Shown here one piece after another: positions 1-9,267 of a stretch of DNA of 57,226 bases (its first letter is position 1; each line of letters begins with the position of its first letter). The notes under the pieces were generated by a model. It was not told the DNA's origin and did no database searches. It saw nothing but the letters and a program-made list of their open reading frames with translations. Origin of the DNA: Candidatus Binatia bacterium (GTDB lineage Bacteria > Desulfobacterota > Binatia > HRBIN30); NCBI GenBank assembly GCA_026415395.1, contig JAOAHD010000003.1, positions 1-57,226 of the forward strand. The letters run 5' to 3'. A program made the translations under genes and the position numbers.

Positions 1-1
1 G

Positions 2-142
2 GAGATGGTGATGCCTGGGGATAATGTGCGTTTGAGCGTGGAGTTGATCACGCCAATTGCGATGGAAGAAGGACTGCGCTTTGCCATCCGTGAAGGAGGC
101 CGCACCGTCGGTGCCGGCGTCGTCACGAAGATTATGGAGTAA
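2..142 (+). CDS. tuf: Elongation factor Tu, C-terminal end (partial)
   Basis: The window opens inside this gene, so only the last 46 codons are present. The reading frame ends in [15 protein letters not shown], the usual end of EF-Tu domain III. EF-Tu delivers aminoacyl-tRNA to the ribosome as a GTP complex. The stop lies 38 bases before rpsJ, the classic str/S10 junction, so it probably shares a transcript with the ribosomal genes that follow. The GTPase domain lies outside the window. Confidence 0.95.
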   Translation, partial: EMVMPGDNVRLSVELITPIAMEEGLRFAIREGGRTVGAGVVTKIME

Positions 143-180
143 AGGGCTGGGGTGTCCTCCCGGTCGTTGGTTCGGGGACT

Positions 181-489
181 ATGAGCCAGAGAATTCGGAT
201 TAGACTTAAGGCCTACGATCACAGACTGCTTGATCAGTCGGTGAAGGAGATTGTAGATACAGTGCGGCAGACGGGAGGCAGGGTTGCTGGCCCGGTGCCG
301 CTCCCGACGAGAATTGAGCGGTTTACCGTCAATCGGTCCCCCCATGTGGATAAGAAATCACGCGAGCAATTCGAAATAAGGACGCATAAGAGATTGATCG
401 ACATCCTCGACCCCACTCAGCAGACGATGGATGCGCTCGGGAAGCTTGAGTTGGCTGCGGGGGTAGATGTGGAAATTAAACTCGCCTGA
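181..489 (+). CDS. rpsJ: Small ribosomal subunit protein uS10
   Basis: This 102-residue protein begins [20 protein letters not shown], the S10 signature, and has the usual length (E. coli 103). S10 sits in the 30S head and is also the NusE partner of NusB in antitermination. GPVPLPT and the conserved loop around residues 50-60 are present. It is the first gene of the S10 cluster. A 76-base spacer separates it from rplC, one of the longer gaps in the operon, with a 10-base palindrome (TCGGCGCCGA) but no clear terminator. Confidence 0.97.
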   Translation: MSQRIRIRLKAYDHRLLDQSVKEIVDTVRQTGGRVAGPVPLPTRIERFTVNRSPHVDKKSREQFEIRTHKRLIDILDPTQQTMDALGKLELAAGVDVEIKLA

Positions 490-565
490 CGGCGGAGAGC
501 TCATTAGTTGCTGTGGAACCTCGGCGCCGATGTTAGGCGTTGGGGGGCGATAGACGAGGGATAAC

Positions 566-1225
566 ATGACGGGATTGATCGGACAGAAGCTCGGAATGAC
601 TCAAGTGTTTGATGCAGGCGGTCGCCTAGTGCCTGTCACCGTTCTCCGGGTGGGTCCGTGTACAGTCGTCCAACTAAAAACAGAGGCATCGGACGGCTAC
701 GCCGCAGTTCAGTTGGGGTTTGGGGAACAGAAGAAAAGCAGGGTGTCAAAGGCTTATCGTGGGCATTGCGAGCGCGCTGGTGATCGCGTCTTTCGCGTTC
801 TCCGAGAGTTCCCCGTGGAGCAGGGGGTGGACTGTGCGGTCGGGCGTGAAATTCGTGTCGGTGACGTTTTTTCAGTCGGGCAGTACGTCGACGTCACAGG
901 AATTTCAAAAGGGCGGGGTTTTGCGGGCGTAATGAAGAGGCATGGGTTTGGTGGATTTCCGGGAAGCCACGGAACGCACGAATACTTTCGCCACGGGGGA
1001 TCCATTGGGAACCGCTCGTTCCCGGGGCGCGTTTTCAAGGGGAAGCGCATGGCAGGTCACTACGGAGCGGAGCGGGTAACCATCCAGAATCTGTCGGTCG
1101 TGGCGGTTGTTCCCGAAGAAGATTTGCTTCTTGTTCGTGGCGCGGTTCCGGGTCCCAATGGCGGGATCGTGCTGGTGCGGCGCGCGATTAAGCACCAGGA
1201 GGTGGCCGGTGCCCAACTCGGCTAG
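566..1225 (+). CDS. rplC: Large ribosomal subunit protein uL3
   Basis: This 219-residue protein begins [15 protein letters not shown] and carries the core L3 signature around residues 113-160 ([15 protein letters not shown], then [18 protein letters not shown] and [13 protein letters not shown]). L3 is a primary 23S rRNA binder that reaches the peptidyl transferase centre. Its last codons contain the Shine-Dalgarno sequence and start of rplD, so the two genes overlap by 17 bases and are probably translationally coupled. Confidence 0.97.
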   Translation: MTGLIGQKLGMTQVFDAGGRLVPVTVLRVGPCTVVQLKTEASDGYAAVQLGFGEQKKSRVSKAYRGHCERAGDRVFRVLREFPVEQGVDCAVGREIRVGDVFSVGQYVDVTGISKGRGFAGVMKRHGFGGFPGSHGTHEYFRHGGSIGNRSFPGRVFKGKRMAGHYGAERVTIQNLSVVAVVPEEDLLLVRGAVPGPNGGIVLVRRAIKHQEVAGAQLG

Positions 1226-1841
1226 TGTCGCGGTGGTTTCTCCGGAAGGTGGCCAGGTTGGGGAGCTTCCTCTCCCAGCGGAAATCTTTGGTGTACCAGT
1301 ACGTGTGCACCTGTTGCATGCCGCAGTTCGTTGGCAGCTTGCGAAGAGGCGGGCTGGAACGCACTCTACCAAAACGCGTGGCGAGGTTAGCGGGGGAGGA
1401 AAGAAGCCGTGGCGGCAGAAGGGGACCGGCCGGGCAAGGGCAGGGAGCATCCGCTCTCCGCTGTGGGTGGGTGGTGCGGTAGTGTTTGGGCCGAAGCCGC
1501 GCGACTACTCGTATTTGCTGCCCCGAAGTGCGCGTATCGCAGCCCTCAAGTCGGCTGTGTCGGCCAAAGTCAAGGAGGGGACGCTGCTAGTAGTGGAGCG
1601 CATCGGCCTCGAGCAACCTAAAACTCGGTTGTTTGCGCAGTTTTTAGGGAAGCTCGGAGTGAACAGTGGACTGATTGTTTTGCCTGATCGTGACGAAATG
1701 TTAGAACGGGCCGGACGAAATCTCCCTTGGGCGAAGGTGATTCCAGCGTCGGGGCTGAACGTTTACGATGTGTTGCGTTACCGGCATCTGGTCACGACCC
1801 CTGAGGGGCTACGGGCGATTGAGGAGAGGTTAGCCCAATGA
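1209..1841 (+). CDS. rplD: Large ribosomal subunit protein uL4
   Basis: The 210-residue protein carries the L4 signature [18 protein letters not shown] followed by [16 protein letters not shown]. The frame is open further upstream, but I chose GTG at 1209: it has AGGAGG at 1197-1202 with a 6-base spacer, gives the family length (about 205) and places the conserved N-terminal beta strand at the start. L4 lines the exit tunnel and in E. coli represses its own S10 operon. The start lies inside rplC, and the stop overlaps the rplW start. Confidence 0.93.
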   Translation: MPNSASVAVVSPEGGQVGELPLPAEIFGVPVRVHLLHAAVRWQLAKRRAGTHSTKTRGEVSGGGKKPWRQKGTGRARAGSIRSPLWVGGAVVFGPKPRDYSYLLPRSARIAALKSAVSAKVKEGTLLVVERIGLEQPKTRLFAQFLGKLGVNSGLIVLPDRDEMLERAGRNLPWAKVIPASGLNVYDVLRYRHLVTTPEGLRAIEERLAQ

Positions 1842-2128
1842 TGGAACCTTCTGATGTGATTCGGTCTGCACTTGTGACAGAAAAGGGAACCCTGCTTCAT
1901 CAAGAGGGCAACCAGTACGTGTTTGTAGTGCACCCGAAGGCCAACAAGTACGAGATTCGGAGTGCAGTGGAAAAAATCTTTAGGGTGAAGGTGCTTAAGG
2001 TGAGAACTGCTAATTATCTCGGACAGGTGCGCCGGACGGGCCGGACTATGGGACGTCGGCCCAGTTGGAAAAAGGCGTACGTGACATTGGCCGAAGGGCA
2101 TAAAATTGAACTGTTCGAGCTGGGTTGA
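1838..2128 (+). CDS. rplW: Large ribosomal subunit protein uL23
   Basis: This 96-residue protein has the L23 pattern: VIRSALVTEKG near the N terminus, NQYVFVVHPKANKYEIRSAVEKIF in the middle, and GRRPSWKKAYVTL near the end. L23 lies at the tunnel exit and docks trigger factor and SRP. The ATG overlaps the rplD stop by four bases (ATGA type), which supports coupled translation. Length is normal. Confidence 0.96.
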   Translation: MMEPSDVIRSALVTEKGTLLHQEGNQYVFVVHPKANKYEIRSAVEKIFRVKVLKVRTANYLGQVRRTGRTMGRRPSWKKAYVTLAEGHKIELFELG

Positions 2129-2134
2129 TCCATT

Positions 2135-2956
2135 ATGCCGGTGAAGCAATACAAACCAACATCTCCAGGGCGGCGGTTTCAGACGGTCCTGGATTTCTCG
2201 GAACTGACCCGAAAAGAGCCTGAGCGCGCTTTGCTGGAGCCGAAGAAGAGCTCGGGAGGGAGAAATTCACTCGGGCGCATGACCGTCCGTCATCGCGGTG
2301 GGGGGCACAAGCGGCTGTACAGGGTCCTAGACTTTAAACGGGATAAAATCGGTGTGCCGGGGAAAGTGGCGGCAATCGAATATGACCCCAATCGGTCCGC
2401 CCACATAGCACTCATCCACTATAAGGATGGAGAGAAGCGGTACATGTTGGCCCCTCTAGGTTTGTCTGTAGGGCAGGAGGTTGTTTCTGGGCCTGATGTG
2501 GATGTCCGTGTGGGCAACTGCTTGCCGTTACGCAGTATCCCAACGGGGACCGTTGTGCACAACGTAGAACTGAAACCTGGTGCTGGAGGGCAACTGGGTC
2601 GGAGCGCAGGTGCGGCAATTCAACTAATGGCGAAAGAAGAAGACCGTGCCTTGCTCAAGCTGCCATCGGGCGAGCTGCGGTACGTTAGGATCGATTGTCG
2701 GGCGACGATTGGACAGGTCGGCAACGTGGATCACGAGAATGTATCCATTGGCAAGGCTGGACGCTCAAGGTGGTTAGGTCGCCGGCCGCATGTGCGGGGA
2801 ATTGCGATGAACCCAGTGGACCACCCCCATGGTGGTGGTGAGGGTCGTTCGAAGGGCAACCACCCGCAATCTCCCTGGGGTCAGCCGGCGAAAGGATATA
2901 AGACCCGCAGAAACAAGAGAACAGATCGGTTCATTGTCAAGCGGCGGAACGCGTAA
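2135..2956 (+). CDS. rplB: Large ribosomal subunit protein uL2
   Basis: This 273-residue protein (E. coli 273) has [17 protein letters not shown] near residue 50 and the invariant C-terminal [17 protein letters not shown] with its conserved histidine near the peptidyl transferase centre. L2 is a primary 23S binder required for subunit joining. It starts 6 bases after rplW stops. The tail [16 protein letters not shown] is typical. Confidence 0.97.
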   Translation: MPVKQYKPTSPGRRFQTVLDFSELTRKEPERALLEPKKSSGGRNSLGRMTVRHRGGGHKRLYRVLDFKRDKIGVPGKVAAIEYDPNRSAHIALIHYKDGEKRYMLAPLGLSVGQEVVSGPDVDVRVGNCLPLRSIPTGTVVHNVELKPGAGGQLGRSAGAAIQLMAKEEDRALLKLPSGELRYVRIDCRATIGQVGNVDHENVSIGKAGRSRWLGRRPHVRGIAMNPVDHPHGGGEGRSKGNHPQSPWGQPAKGYKTRRNKRTDRFIVKRRNA

Positions 2957-2992
2957 TCGCCCGAACCAAAGGAAATTCAGAAGGAGCTGTCT

Positions 2993-3274
2993 GTGGCCCG
3001 TTCGTTAAAGAAAGGTCCCTTCATCGATGAGCACCTGCTGAAAAAGGTGCAGGCGCTCAATCAAGCTGGCCAGAAGCAGGCAATCCGGACGTACTCTCGA
3101 AGATCAACGATTAGCCCGGAGATGGTGGGTCATACCTTCATGGTTTACAACGGCCGCAAGTTCATCCCGGTGTTCGTCACGGAAAATATGGTTGGGCACA
3201 AGCTTGGCGAATTCGCACCGACGCGCACCTTCCACGGACACGCAGGTGATCGGAAGGCGGAAGTGAAGAAGTAG
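2993..3274 (+). CDS. rpsS: Small ribosomal subunit protein uS19
   Basis: This 93-residue protein starts at GTG (2993), preceded by [25 protein letters not shown] and [19 protein letters not shown] are diagnostic of S19. It forms a complex with S13 in the 30S head near the A and P sites. It lies between rplB and rplV in the standard order. Confidence 0.97.
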   Translation: MARSLKKGPFIDEHLLKKVQALNQAGQKQAIRTYSRRSTISPEMVGHTFMVYNGRKFIPVFVTENMVGHKLGEFAPTRTFHGHAGDRKAEVKK

Positions 3275-3286
3275 GGAAGCTGGAAC

Positions 3287-3640
3287 GTGACGATGGAAGC
3301 TCGTGCAAGAGTCAGATACTTACGGATCGCTCCTCGGAAGCTCCGGTTAGTGGCAGATTTGGTGCGTGGCAAGCCGGTAGAGCAAGCGCTCCAGCTGCTG
3401 CAATTCACGCCTAAGCGCGGGGCTCGACTACTTGCTAAGGCACTGCGTTCCGCAGTTGCGAATGCGGAGCAGGCAGGAGATCGGATTGACGTTGATGCGT
3501 TAGTTGTCGCGTCAGTGACGGTAGACGGGGGTCCGACGCTGAAGAGGTTTCTGCCGAGGGCACACGGTCGCGCCACCCCTATTCGAAAACGAACGAGTCA
3601 CTTAACGGTAGTCCTGTCGGATCGGGCTGCATCGAGTTGA
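3287..3640 (+). CDS. rplV: Large ribosomal subunit protein uL22
   Basis: This protein of 115-117 residues matches L22: [19 protein letters not shown] at the N terminus and [21 protein letters not shown] at the C terminus, the extended loop that lines the tunnel. Two starts are possible, GTG 3287 and ATG 3293. The ATG gives MEARAR, closer to relatives, while the GTG is better spaced from the upstream GGGAAG. The stop is followed almost at once by rpsC. Confidence 0.95.
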   Translation: MTMEARARVRYLRIAPRKLRLVADLVRGKPVEQALQLLQFTPKRGARLLAKALRSAVANAEQAGDRIDVDALVVASVTVDGGPTLKRFLPRAHGRATPIRKRTSHLTVVLSDRAASS

Positions 3641-3647
3641 GGTGATC

Positions 3648-4316
3648 ATGGGCCAAAAGGTTCACCCAAAGGGTTTCAGGCTGGGCGTAATTGAGCAATG
3701 GGAATCTCGCTGGTTCGCCAAGAAGGAGTATGCCGACTGGCTGCATGAGGATCTCAAGTTGAGAAAGTTTCTGAAAGAAAAGCTCTATCAAGCAGGGATT
3801 TCGCAAATAGAGATTGAGCGCTTCGCCAACAAACTCCGCGTCAACATTCACACAGCGAGGCCCGGAATCGTGATCGGGAAGAAGGGCGCTGAGATCGATA
3901 AGCTCAAGCAAGAGATCTTTCAGCTGACGAAAAAGGAACCGATTGTCAACGTACATGAGGTCAGACGTCCCGACCTCGAAGGACAGTTGGTAGCTGAAAA
4001 TGTTGCCCTCCAGTTGCAGCGGCGTGTTGCATTTAGAAGAGCGATGAAGGAGGCGGTAAGCCGAGCAATGCGTATGGGGGCGCAAGGGGTCAAGATTCAA
4101 TGTGCCGGCCGCCTTGCGGGCGCAGAAATTGCCCGCACGGAGTGGTACCGTGAGGGTCGCGTGCCCCTCCACACGCTTCGAGCGCGGATCAGCTACGGTT
4201 TCGCCGAGGCGAAGACGACTTACGGGGTGATTGGGATTAAGGCGTGGATCTTTCGAGGCGAGGTTTTGTCGCGTGAGGAAAACCCATTGTTTGGACAGAC
4301 TGGCTCATCCAGTTAA
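3648..4316 (+). CDS. rpsC: Small ribosomal subunit protein uS3
   Basis: This 222-residue protein begins [18 protein letters not shown]-type RNA-binding segment carries the GxxG loop IGKKG near residue 80, and the C-terminal part has [18 protein letters not shown]3 helps form the mRNA entry channel and its helicase activity. I prefer ATG 3648 over GTG 3642 because all relatives start at MGQK and GAGGTGA sits just upstream. Confidence 0.96.
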   Translation: MGQKVHPKGFRLGVIEQWESRWFAKKEYADWLHEDLKLRKFLKEKLYQAGISQIEIERFANKLRVNIHTARPGIVIGKKGAEIDKLKQEIFQLTKKEPIVNVHEVRRPDLEGQLVAENVALQLQRRVAFRRAMKEAVSRAMRMGAQGVKIQCAGRLAGAEIARTEWYREGRVPLHTLRARISYGFAEAKTTYGVIGIKAWIFRGEVLSREENPLFGQTGSSS

Positions 4317-4356
4317 CGTCGTGACTGTGAGCGATTTACCCTCTTAGGAAAAACTC

Positions 4357-4776
4357 ATGTTAGCTCCCAAGAAAACTAAATACAGAAAGCAGCAACGGGG
4401 TCGACGCCGGGGAACTGCCTGGCGGGGGTGCACGTTGGCGTTTGGAGACTTCGGCTTACAAGCCACAGAGCGTGGTTGGGTGACGGCGCGGGAACTGGAA
4501 GCGGCGCGCGTGGCGCTCACCCGGCACATCAAGCGCGGGGGTCGCGTCTGGGTGCGAGTTTTCCCGGATAAACCGGTGACGAAAAAGCCCGCAGAAACCC
4601 GAATGGGCAAGGGGAAGGGGTCGCCCGAAATGTGGGTGGCCGTGGTGAGGCCGGGAAGAATGTTGTTCGAAATGGAAGGTGTGCCTGAACCGGTTGCACG
4701 CGAGGCGTTTAGGCTAGCGGCACATAAGCTCTCGGTTGGAACGCAATTTCGAAGTCGAGCGACGGCGCTCCTTTAG
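4357..4776 (+). CDS. rplP: Large ribosomal subunit protein uL16
   Basis: This 139-residue protein begins [19 protein letters not shown]. It contains the conserved [19 protein letters not shown] and [15 protein letters not shown] segments. L16 organises the A-site region of the 50S subunit. The usual order rpsC-rplP-rpmC is kept, with 40 bases between rpsC and rplP. Confidence 0.96.
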   Translation: MLAPKKTKYRKQQRGRRRGTAWRGCTLAFGDFGLQATERGWVTARELEAARVALTRHIKRGGRVWVRVFPDKPVTKKPAETRMGKGKGSPEMWVAVVRPGRMLFEMEGVPEPVAREAFRLAAHKLSVGTQFRSRATALL

Positions 4777-4789
4777 TGGATCGGTAGCC

Positions 4790-4987
4790 ATGCGAGCAAA
4801 GGAACTCCGTGAAATGCCAGACAGCGAATTGCACGCAAAGCTGCAAGAGCTTCGCGAGCGCTTGATTGCTCTTCGTATGAAAAAGCGAATTGGTGGCTTA
4901 GAAAACCCTGCCCTGCTGAGAGCCACACGGCGGGATGTTGCCCGTATTCTGACGATCTTGCGAGAGCGGAGGGAGGTCGCCAAGTGA
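4790..4987 (+). CDS. rpmC: Large ribosomal subunit protein uL29
   Basis: This 65-residue protein begins [20 protein letters not shown] and forms two predicted helices, with [19 protein letters not shown] as the second half of the L29 signature. The frame is open upstream to 4736, but that would overlap rplP and extend beyond the family size (about 65), so ATG 4790 is chosen. L29 lies at the tunnel exit near L23. Its stop overlaps the rpsQ start. Confidence 0.94.
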   Translation: MRAKELREMPDSELHAKLQELRERLIALRMKKRIGGLENPALLRATRRDVARILTILRERREVAK

Positions 4988-5253
4988 TGACTACCGAGGT
5001 GCGGCGGGGGCAGCAAAAAACCAGAGAGGGCATCGTTGTAAGCGACCGCATGGATAAGACTGTTGTGGTGGTGGTTGAACGGGTCGTCCAACACCCAAAG
5101 TATAAGAAGAGAGTACGACGTCGGGCGCGAGTGAAGGCACATGACCCGCGAAATGAATGCCGGGTGGGCGACCGAGTTTTGATTCGCGAAACACGGCCTC
5201 TGAGTCGCGAAAAGCGATGGGCGGTGAGTCGTATCCTAGAGCGTGCGCAGTAG
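4984..5253 (+). CDS. rpsQ: Small ribosomal subunit protein uS17
   Basis: This 88-89-residue protein has the S17 OB-fold pattern: [37 protein letters not shown], and [18 protein letters not shown]. Start may be GTG 4984 or ATG 4987; both overlap the end of rpmC (GTGATGA). S17 is a primary 16S binder. Forty-three bases separate it from rplN. Confidence 0.95.
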   Translation: MMTTEVRRGQQKTREGIVVSDRMDKTVVVVVERVVQHPKYKKRVRRRARVKAHDPRNECRVGDRVLIRETRPLSREKRWAVSRILERAQ

Positions 5254-5296
5254 GGCTCGATCAGTGAGACTTTAAGGGACCGGAGAGAGGTATCCA

Positions 5297-5665
5297 ATGG
5301 TTCAGGCGGAGACGGTTTTAGACGTTGCGGATAATTCTGGCGCTCGAAAGGTCCTGTGCATTAAGGTGCTGGGCGGTACGCGGCGGAGGTATGCCACGGT
5401 CGGTGACATCATTGTGGTCTCTGTGAAGGAGGCAGTGCCGAACGGTAAGGTGAAAAAGGGGGACGTTGCCAAAGCAGTCGTGGTGAGAACGGCAAAAGAA
5501 ATCGGCCGCCCCGACGGCTCTTATATTAAGTTCGACACGAATTCGGCGGTGTTGATCGACAACCAGAGGGAGCCGATTGGAACTCGTATTTTCGGTCCTG
5601 TGGCCCGGGAGCTGCGTGCAAAGCGGTTCATGAAGATCCTTTCTTTGGCGCCGGAAGTTATCTGA
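5297..5665 (+). CDS. rplN: Large ribosomal subunit protein uL14
   Basis: The 122 residues match the very conserved family length exactly. [19 protein letters not shown] and [20 protein letters not shown] are textbook L14. The protein sits at the subunit interface and contacts 16S helix 14 and RsfS. A clear GGAGAGAGG precedes the ATG. It opens the spc part of the operon. Confidence 0.97.
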   Translation: MVQAETVLDVADNSGARKVLCIKVLGGTRRRYATVGDIIVVSVKEAVPNGKVKKGDVAKAVVVRTAKEIGRPDGSYIKFDTNSAVLIDNQREPIGTRIFGPVARELRAKRFMKILSLAPEVI

Positions 5666-5682
5666 AGAGTTTGACGGACTGT

Positions 5683-6003
5683 ATGGCTGCGAAGATTAAG
5701 AAGGGTGACCTGGTAATGGTTATTGCGGGAAAGGAACGTGGTAAGACCGGACGTATCCTCAGATGTGACCCGCGAAAGTCAGTTGTTCTCATTGAGCGGC
5801 TCAACATGGTGAAGAGGCACCTGCGAGCACGCGGTTCTCAGAGCCGGCAGGGGATCGTGGAGAAAGAGGCGCCGATCCATGTTTCGAACGTGATGATCAT
5901 GTGCGAGCGGTGTAACGCGCCGGTACGTGTCGGTTTCAAACGTACTGCCGAAAACCGGTTGGTACGGGTCTGCCGCCGGTGTGGTGATCAATTGGATAAG
6001 TGA
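5683..6003 (+). CDS. rplX: Large ribosomal subunit protein uL24, zinc-ribbon type
   Basis: This 106-residue protein begins [20 protein letters not shown], the KOW motif of L24. The C-terminal third carries two CxxC pairs (C74, C77, C97, C100), which should bind zinc; many L24 proteins lack them. A TTG at 5671 would add four residues, but ATG 5683 fits the family start. L24 initiates 50S assembly near the tunnel exit. Confidence 0.94.
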   Translation: MAAKIKKGDLVMVIAGKERGKTGRILRCDPRKSVVLIERLNMVKRHLRARGSQSRQGIVEKEAPIHVSNVMIMCERCNAPVRVGFKRTAENRLVRVCRRCGDQLDK

Positions 6004-6012
6004 GCCGGATCC

Positions 6013-6555
6013 ATGAAGTCGAGATTACGGGAGCGTTACGAGAAAGAGGTGGTCCCAAAGTTGATGCGGGAGCTTGGTTATCGGAATCGGTTTCAGGTAC
6101 CCCGCCTAGAGAAAATCGTTGTGAATGTGGGTCTTGGTGAGGCCACGCAAAACGCCAAGCTCCTGGAGGCCGCAATGGCTGAATTGGCGGCGATCAGCGG
6201 ACAGAAACCCGTCGCAACCCGCGCCCGGAAGGCTATTGCGAACTTCAAGCTGCGAAAGGGAATGGCCATTGGGTGTATGGTGACATTGCGAGGGGAGAGA
6301 ATGTACGAATTTTTCGATCGTCTTGTTAATGTCGCGCTTCCGAGGGTGCGAGATTTTAAGGGCGTGTCAGACCGTTCTTTTGACGGGAGGGGAAATTACT
6401 CTTTAGGCATCCGGGAGCAGATCATTTTCCCAGAGATCGACTTAGACAAGGTGGAGAAGGTGCACGGCTTGACAGTTTGCATCGGCACAACTGCGCGCAC
6501 CGACGCCGAGGCACGGAGTCTCCTGCAAGAGTTGGGAATGCCCTTTAGGGGTTAG
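6013..6555 (+). CDS. rplE: Large ribosomal subunit protein uL5
   Basis: This 180-residue protein (E. coli 179) has [38 protein letters not shown] and [20 protein letters not shown]5 binds 5S rRNA with L18 and contacts P-site tRNA. It lies 9 bases after rplX and 20 bases before rpsN. Confidence 0.97.
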   Translation: MKSRLRERYEKEVVPKLMRELGYRNRFQVPRLEKIVVNVGLGEATQNAKLLEAAMAELAAISGQKPVATRARKAIANFKLRKGMAIGCMVTLRGERMYEFFDRLVNVALPRVRDFKGVSDRSFDGRGNYSLGIREQIIFPEIDLDKVEKVHGLTVCIGTTARTDAEARSLLQELGMPFRG

Positions 6556-6575
6556 GGAAACGGAGAGAACGTTAA

Positions 6576-6761
6576 ATGGCGAGGAAATGCCTTAGGGTTA
6601 AAGCGGAACGAGTTCCCAAGTTTCGGGTGCGAGCGCGAAATCGCTGCCCTCGCTGTGGGCGACCTCGTGGTTTCTACCGGCGTTTCAGGCTTTGTCGTCT
6701 TTGCTTGCGTGACTTAGCCCGGAAGGGTGAAATCCCAGGCCTTGTGAAGGCTAGTTGGTGA
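6576..6761 (+). CDS. rpsN: Small ribosomal subunit protein uS14, zinc-binding type Z
   Basis: This short (61-residue) zinc form of S14 carries [20 protein letters not shown]: cysteines 24, 27, 40 and 43. The length and spacing fit the type Z form of many deltaproteobacteria, Gram-positives and Thermus, rather than the about 100-residue zinc-free form of E. coli. It joins the 30S head with S10 and S3. Its stop overlaps the open frame upstream of the rpsH start. Confidence 0.96.
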   Translation: MARKCLRVKAERVPKFRVRARNRCPRCGRPRGFYRRFRLCRLCLRDLARKGEIPGLVKASW

Positions 6762-6772
6762 GGTGGGTTCGC

Positions 6773-7171
6773 ATGGGAATGACGGATCCAATTGCGGACA
6801 TGCTTACGCGCATCCGAAACGCGTGCCAGGCGCGGAAAGAGTCAGTAGAAGTGCCTTGGTCTAAGCTGAAAGAAACCATTCTTGATATTCTCCGACGTGA
6901 GGGCTTTATTGACGGCTACGTCACGGTTGAACAGGATGGGAAGCCGTGGCTACAAGTGACGCTCCGGTACGACGCCGAAAATCGGCCGGTGATTAACGGG
7001 CTGAAGCGCGTCAGCAAGCCGGGCTTGCGTGTCTACGTGACCGTAGATGAAATCCCACTCGTGCGTCGTGGTTTGGGCATTTCTATCCTCTCAACCTCTT
7101 GCGGTGTATTAACAGATCGGGAGGCTCGCCAGCGTCATGTGGGAGGCGAGCTTCTTTGTTCGGTTTGGTGA
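6773..7171 (+). CDS. rpsH: Small ribosomal subunit protein uS8
   Basis: This 132-residue protein begins [19 protein letters not shown] and ends with [21 protein letters not shown], as in S8. ATG 6773 is chosen because GAGGTGG lies 6 bases upstream; ATG 6779 would also give a normal protein. A GTG at 6755 is less likely. S8 is a primary 16S binder and represses the spc operon in E. coli. Confidence 0.94.
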   Translation: MGMTDPIADMLTRIRNACQARKESVEVPWSKLKETILDILRREGFIDGYVTVEQDGKPWLQVTLRYDAENRPVINGLKRVSKPGLRVYVTVDEIPLVRRGLGISILSTSCGVLTDREARQRHVGGELLCSVW

Positions 7172-7179
7172 AAAGAACT

Positions 7180-7725
7180 ATGTCGCGTATTGGCAAGCAA
7201 CCCATTCAGATACCTGAGGGGGTCCGACTCAACGTTGACGACAGTGTGGTTAAAGTCGAAGGGCCCAAGGGTTCGTTGTCCCAACCCCTTCCTCCGTACG
7301 TGAGGGTGGAAATAGAGGGGAGCGTGGCGCGAGTGGTCAGGACGGAGGAGTCGCGAAGAGCTCGTGCGATGCATGGTCTCGCGCAACGGCTCGTTGCAAA
7401 CGCGGTCACGGGTGTCTCCAAGGGGTTTTCGAAGACCTTGGAGATCGTTGGCGTGGGGTACCGCGTTGAACCCCGAGGGCAGGCTTTGTACTTCACGCTA
7501 GGGTACTCGCATCCGATCCTGTTCCAGTTGCCCCCGGGGGTGTCAGCGAAAGTGGAGCGTCAGACCCTTTTAACGTTGGAGGGTATTGATAAGCAGCTTG
7601 TTGGGCAGTGCGCGGCAATGATTCGGAGTTTGCGTCCCCCGGAGCCCTACAAGGGGAAGGGCATCCGGTATCAGAACGAGGTCCTGCGCCGCAAGGCTGG
7701 AAAAGCTGCTGGTGGTGGAGGTTGA
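7180..7725 (+). CDS. rplF: Large ribosomal subunit protein uL6
   Basis: This 181-residue protein begins MSRIGKQPIQIPEGVRLNV. It has the two repeated L6 domains and the conserved PPEPYKGKGIRYQNEVLRRK near the end. The frame is open upstream into rpsH, but ATG 7180 gives the universal N terminus. L6 sits by the sarcin-ricin loop and the factor-binding site. Eight bases separate it from rpsH. Confidence 0.95.
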   Translation: MSRIGKQPIQIPEGVRLNVDDSVVKVEGPKGSLSQPLPPYVRVEIEGSVARVVRTEESRRARAMHGLAQRLVANAVTGVSKGFSKTLEIVGVGYRVEPRGQALYFTLGYSHPILFQLPPGVSAKVERQTLLTLEGIDKQLVGQCAAMIRSLRPPEPYKGKGIRYQNEVLRRKAGKAAGGGG

Positions 7726-7728
7726 TCT

Positions 7729-8091
7729 ATGGCTTTGGCCAAAAAGGTCCTGGCACGGTACCGCCGCCAGGCGCGCGTTCGTAAAAAGGTTCGGGGAACG
7801 GATACCAAACCGAGGTTGTGCGTATTTAGGAGCAACAAGCATATTTATGCTCAGGTGATTTCGGACCAAACGGGTCGGACGCTCGCCGCTGCATCGACGT
7901 TAGAGCCAGAGTTGAGGGCTACTGGCAGGACCGGGAACAAAGAAGCGGCTCGGAGAGTCGGCGAACTTGTTGGTCAGAAATGCAGGCAATTGGGAATTAC
8001 CGAGGTTGTGTTCGATCGGAACGGGTTTTTGTACCACGGCCGTGTACAGGCGGTAGCAGAAGGGGCCCGACAGGCTGGCCTGAAGTTTTAA
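7729..8091 (+). CDS. rplR: Large ribosomal subunit protein uL18
   Basis: This 120-residue protein has [20 protein letters not shown] and the C-terminal [19 protein letters not shown], both L18 signatures. It binds 5S rRNA with L5. The N-terminal arm is rich in lysine and arginine. It starts 3 bases after rplF ends. Confidence 0.96.
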   Translation: MALAKKVLARYRRQARVRKKVRGTDTKPRLCVFRSNKHIYAQVISDQTGRTLAAASTLEPELRATGRTGNKEAARRVGELVGQKCRQLGITEVVFDRNGFLYHGRVQAVAEGARQAGLKF

Positions 8092-8110
8092 GTGGTGGAA
8101 GGGTAGGTTC

Positions 8111-8644
8111 ATGGCGTTTAGAGTCAGGGAGCGGCCGGAGTTAGGTGGCACTGAGCTTCGCGAACGAGTAGTTCAAGTGAACCGCGTCGCCAAAGTAGTC
8201 AAAGGTGGGCGACGGTTCAGCTTCAGCGCTCTGGTGGTAGTGGGAGACGAACGGGGCCACGTGGGTTATGGGTTAGGGAAAGCTAACGAAGTACCGGAAG
8301 CGATTCGCAAAGGGATCGAAGCAGCGAAGAAAAATCTGGTTGAGATTCCCATCACCGAAAATGGATCGATCCCATACGAAGTGGAAGGGCATTTTGGGTC
8401 GGGGCGAGTTGTCATGCGGCCGGCCGCAGAGGGTACTGGGGTGATTGCTGGTGCGGGGGTAAGGGCCGTGGTTGAGCTTGCCGGTGTGCGGAATGTTCTC
8501 ACGAAGAGCCTCGGTTCGAACAATCCCCACAACGTAGTAAAGGCGGCGTTTGACGCCCTAGCGCAATTGCGGAGGCCAGAAGCGTTGCTTAGGGCGCGAG
8601 GGAAATTGTCCGATTCGAGTCTGGGCGAGGCAGTCAATGACTGA
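8111..8644 (+). CDS. rpsE: Small ribosomal subunit protein uS5
   Basis: This 177-residue protein has the S5 double-stranded RNA-binding fold around residues 18-75 ([19 protein letters not shown], then [13 protein letters not shown]) followed by [20 protein letters not shown]5 affects decoding fidelity in the 30S body. The stop overlaps the rpmD start by 8 bases. Confidence 0.97.
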   Translation: MAFRVRERPELGGTELRERVVQVNRVAKVVKGGRRFSFSALVVVGDERGHVGYGLGKANEVPEAIRKGIEAAKKNLVEIPITENGSIPYEVEGHFGSGRVVMRPAAEGTGVIAGAGVRAVVELAGVRNVLTKSLGSNNPHNVVKAAFDALAQLRRPEALLRARGKLSDSSLGEAVND

Positions 8645-8822
8645 AGTGGAGAAGGTGCGGGTGCGATTGGTGCGCAGCCCAATCGGTGCCACGGAGCGAC
8701 AGCGAGCGACCTTGCGGGCCTTGGGGCTGAAAAGGCGAGGCAGAACAGTCTCTGTGCCGGCAACCCCACCAATGCTCGGTCGGATTGCTGTCGTTCGACA
8801 CCTGGTGGAAGTGGAAAAGTAA
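8637..8822 (+). CDS. rpmD: Large ribosomal subunit protein uL30
   Basis: This 61-residue protein has [20 protein letters not shown] and the [12 protein letters not shown] end, as in bacterial L30. It overlaps rpsE by 8 bases, and its TAA shares no base with but directly abuts the rplO ATG. The size is typical. Confidence 0.94.
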   Translation: MTEVEKVRVRLVRSPIGATERQRATLRALGLKRRGRTVSVPATPPMLGRIAVVRHLVEVEK

Positions 8823-9266
8823 ATGGTCAACTTATCTACGCTCAAACCAAAAGCGGGTGCAGTCAAGAAACGAAAACGAGTCGGGAGGGGACCTGGGTCG
8901 GGGCACGGAAAGACCTCTGGTCGCGGTCATAAGGGCCGTCGCTCTCGTTCGGGAGGTAACACACCACCGGGTTACGAGGGTGGGCAAATGCCCTTGCAAC
9001 GGCGCCTTCCGAAGCGCGGCTTCCGGAACCCCTTCGGACGCGACTACGCAGAGGTGACTTTACGAGTGCTCGATGCGAAGTTCCCTGAGGGTGCGGTGGT
9101 GGAGCCCAACGCTCTGGTGAGCCAAGGCATCGTGACGAAGAAGCTGCCCATTAAGGTTTTGGCGACCGGCGTTATCACAAAGGCGCTCACAGTGCGCGCT
9201 CACGCATTCAGTAAAAAGGCGAAAGAGCTGATCGAAGCAGCAGGCGGGTCGGCCGAGGTTATTTGA
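8823..9266 (+). CDS. rplO: Large ribosomal subunit protein uL15
   Basis: This 147-residue protein has the glycine-rich N-terminal arm (RVGRGPGSGHGKTSGRGHKG) and GGQMPLQRRLPKRGFRNPF. The C-terminal globular domain ends in a short helix with AKELIEAAGGSAEVI. L15 is a late 50S assembly protein. The secY start follows one base after the stop. Confidence 0.96.
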   Translation: MVNLSTLKPKAGAVKKRKRVGRGPGSGHGKTSGRGHKGRRSRSGGNTPPGYEGGQMPLQRRLPKRGFRNPFGRDYAEVTLRVLDAKFPEGAVVEPNALVSQGIVTKKLPIKVLATGVITKALTVRAHAFSKKAKELIEAAGGSAEVI

Positions 9267-9267
9267 A

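Noticed and set aside
1107-1208. Upstream extension of the rplD frame inside rplC
   Set aside because: It would give an L4 far longer than the family; the Shine-Dalgarno and GTG at 1209 explain the start.
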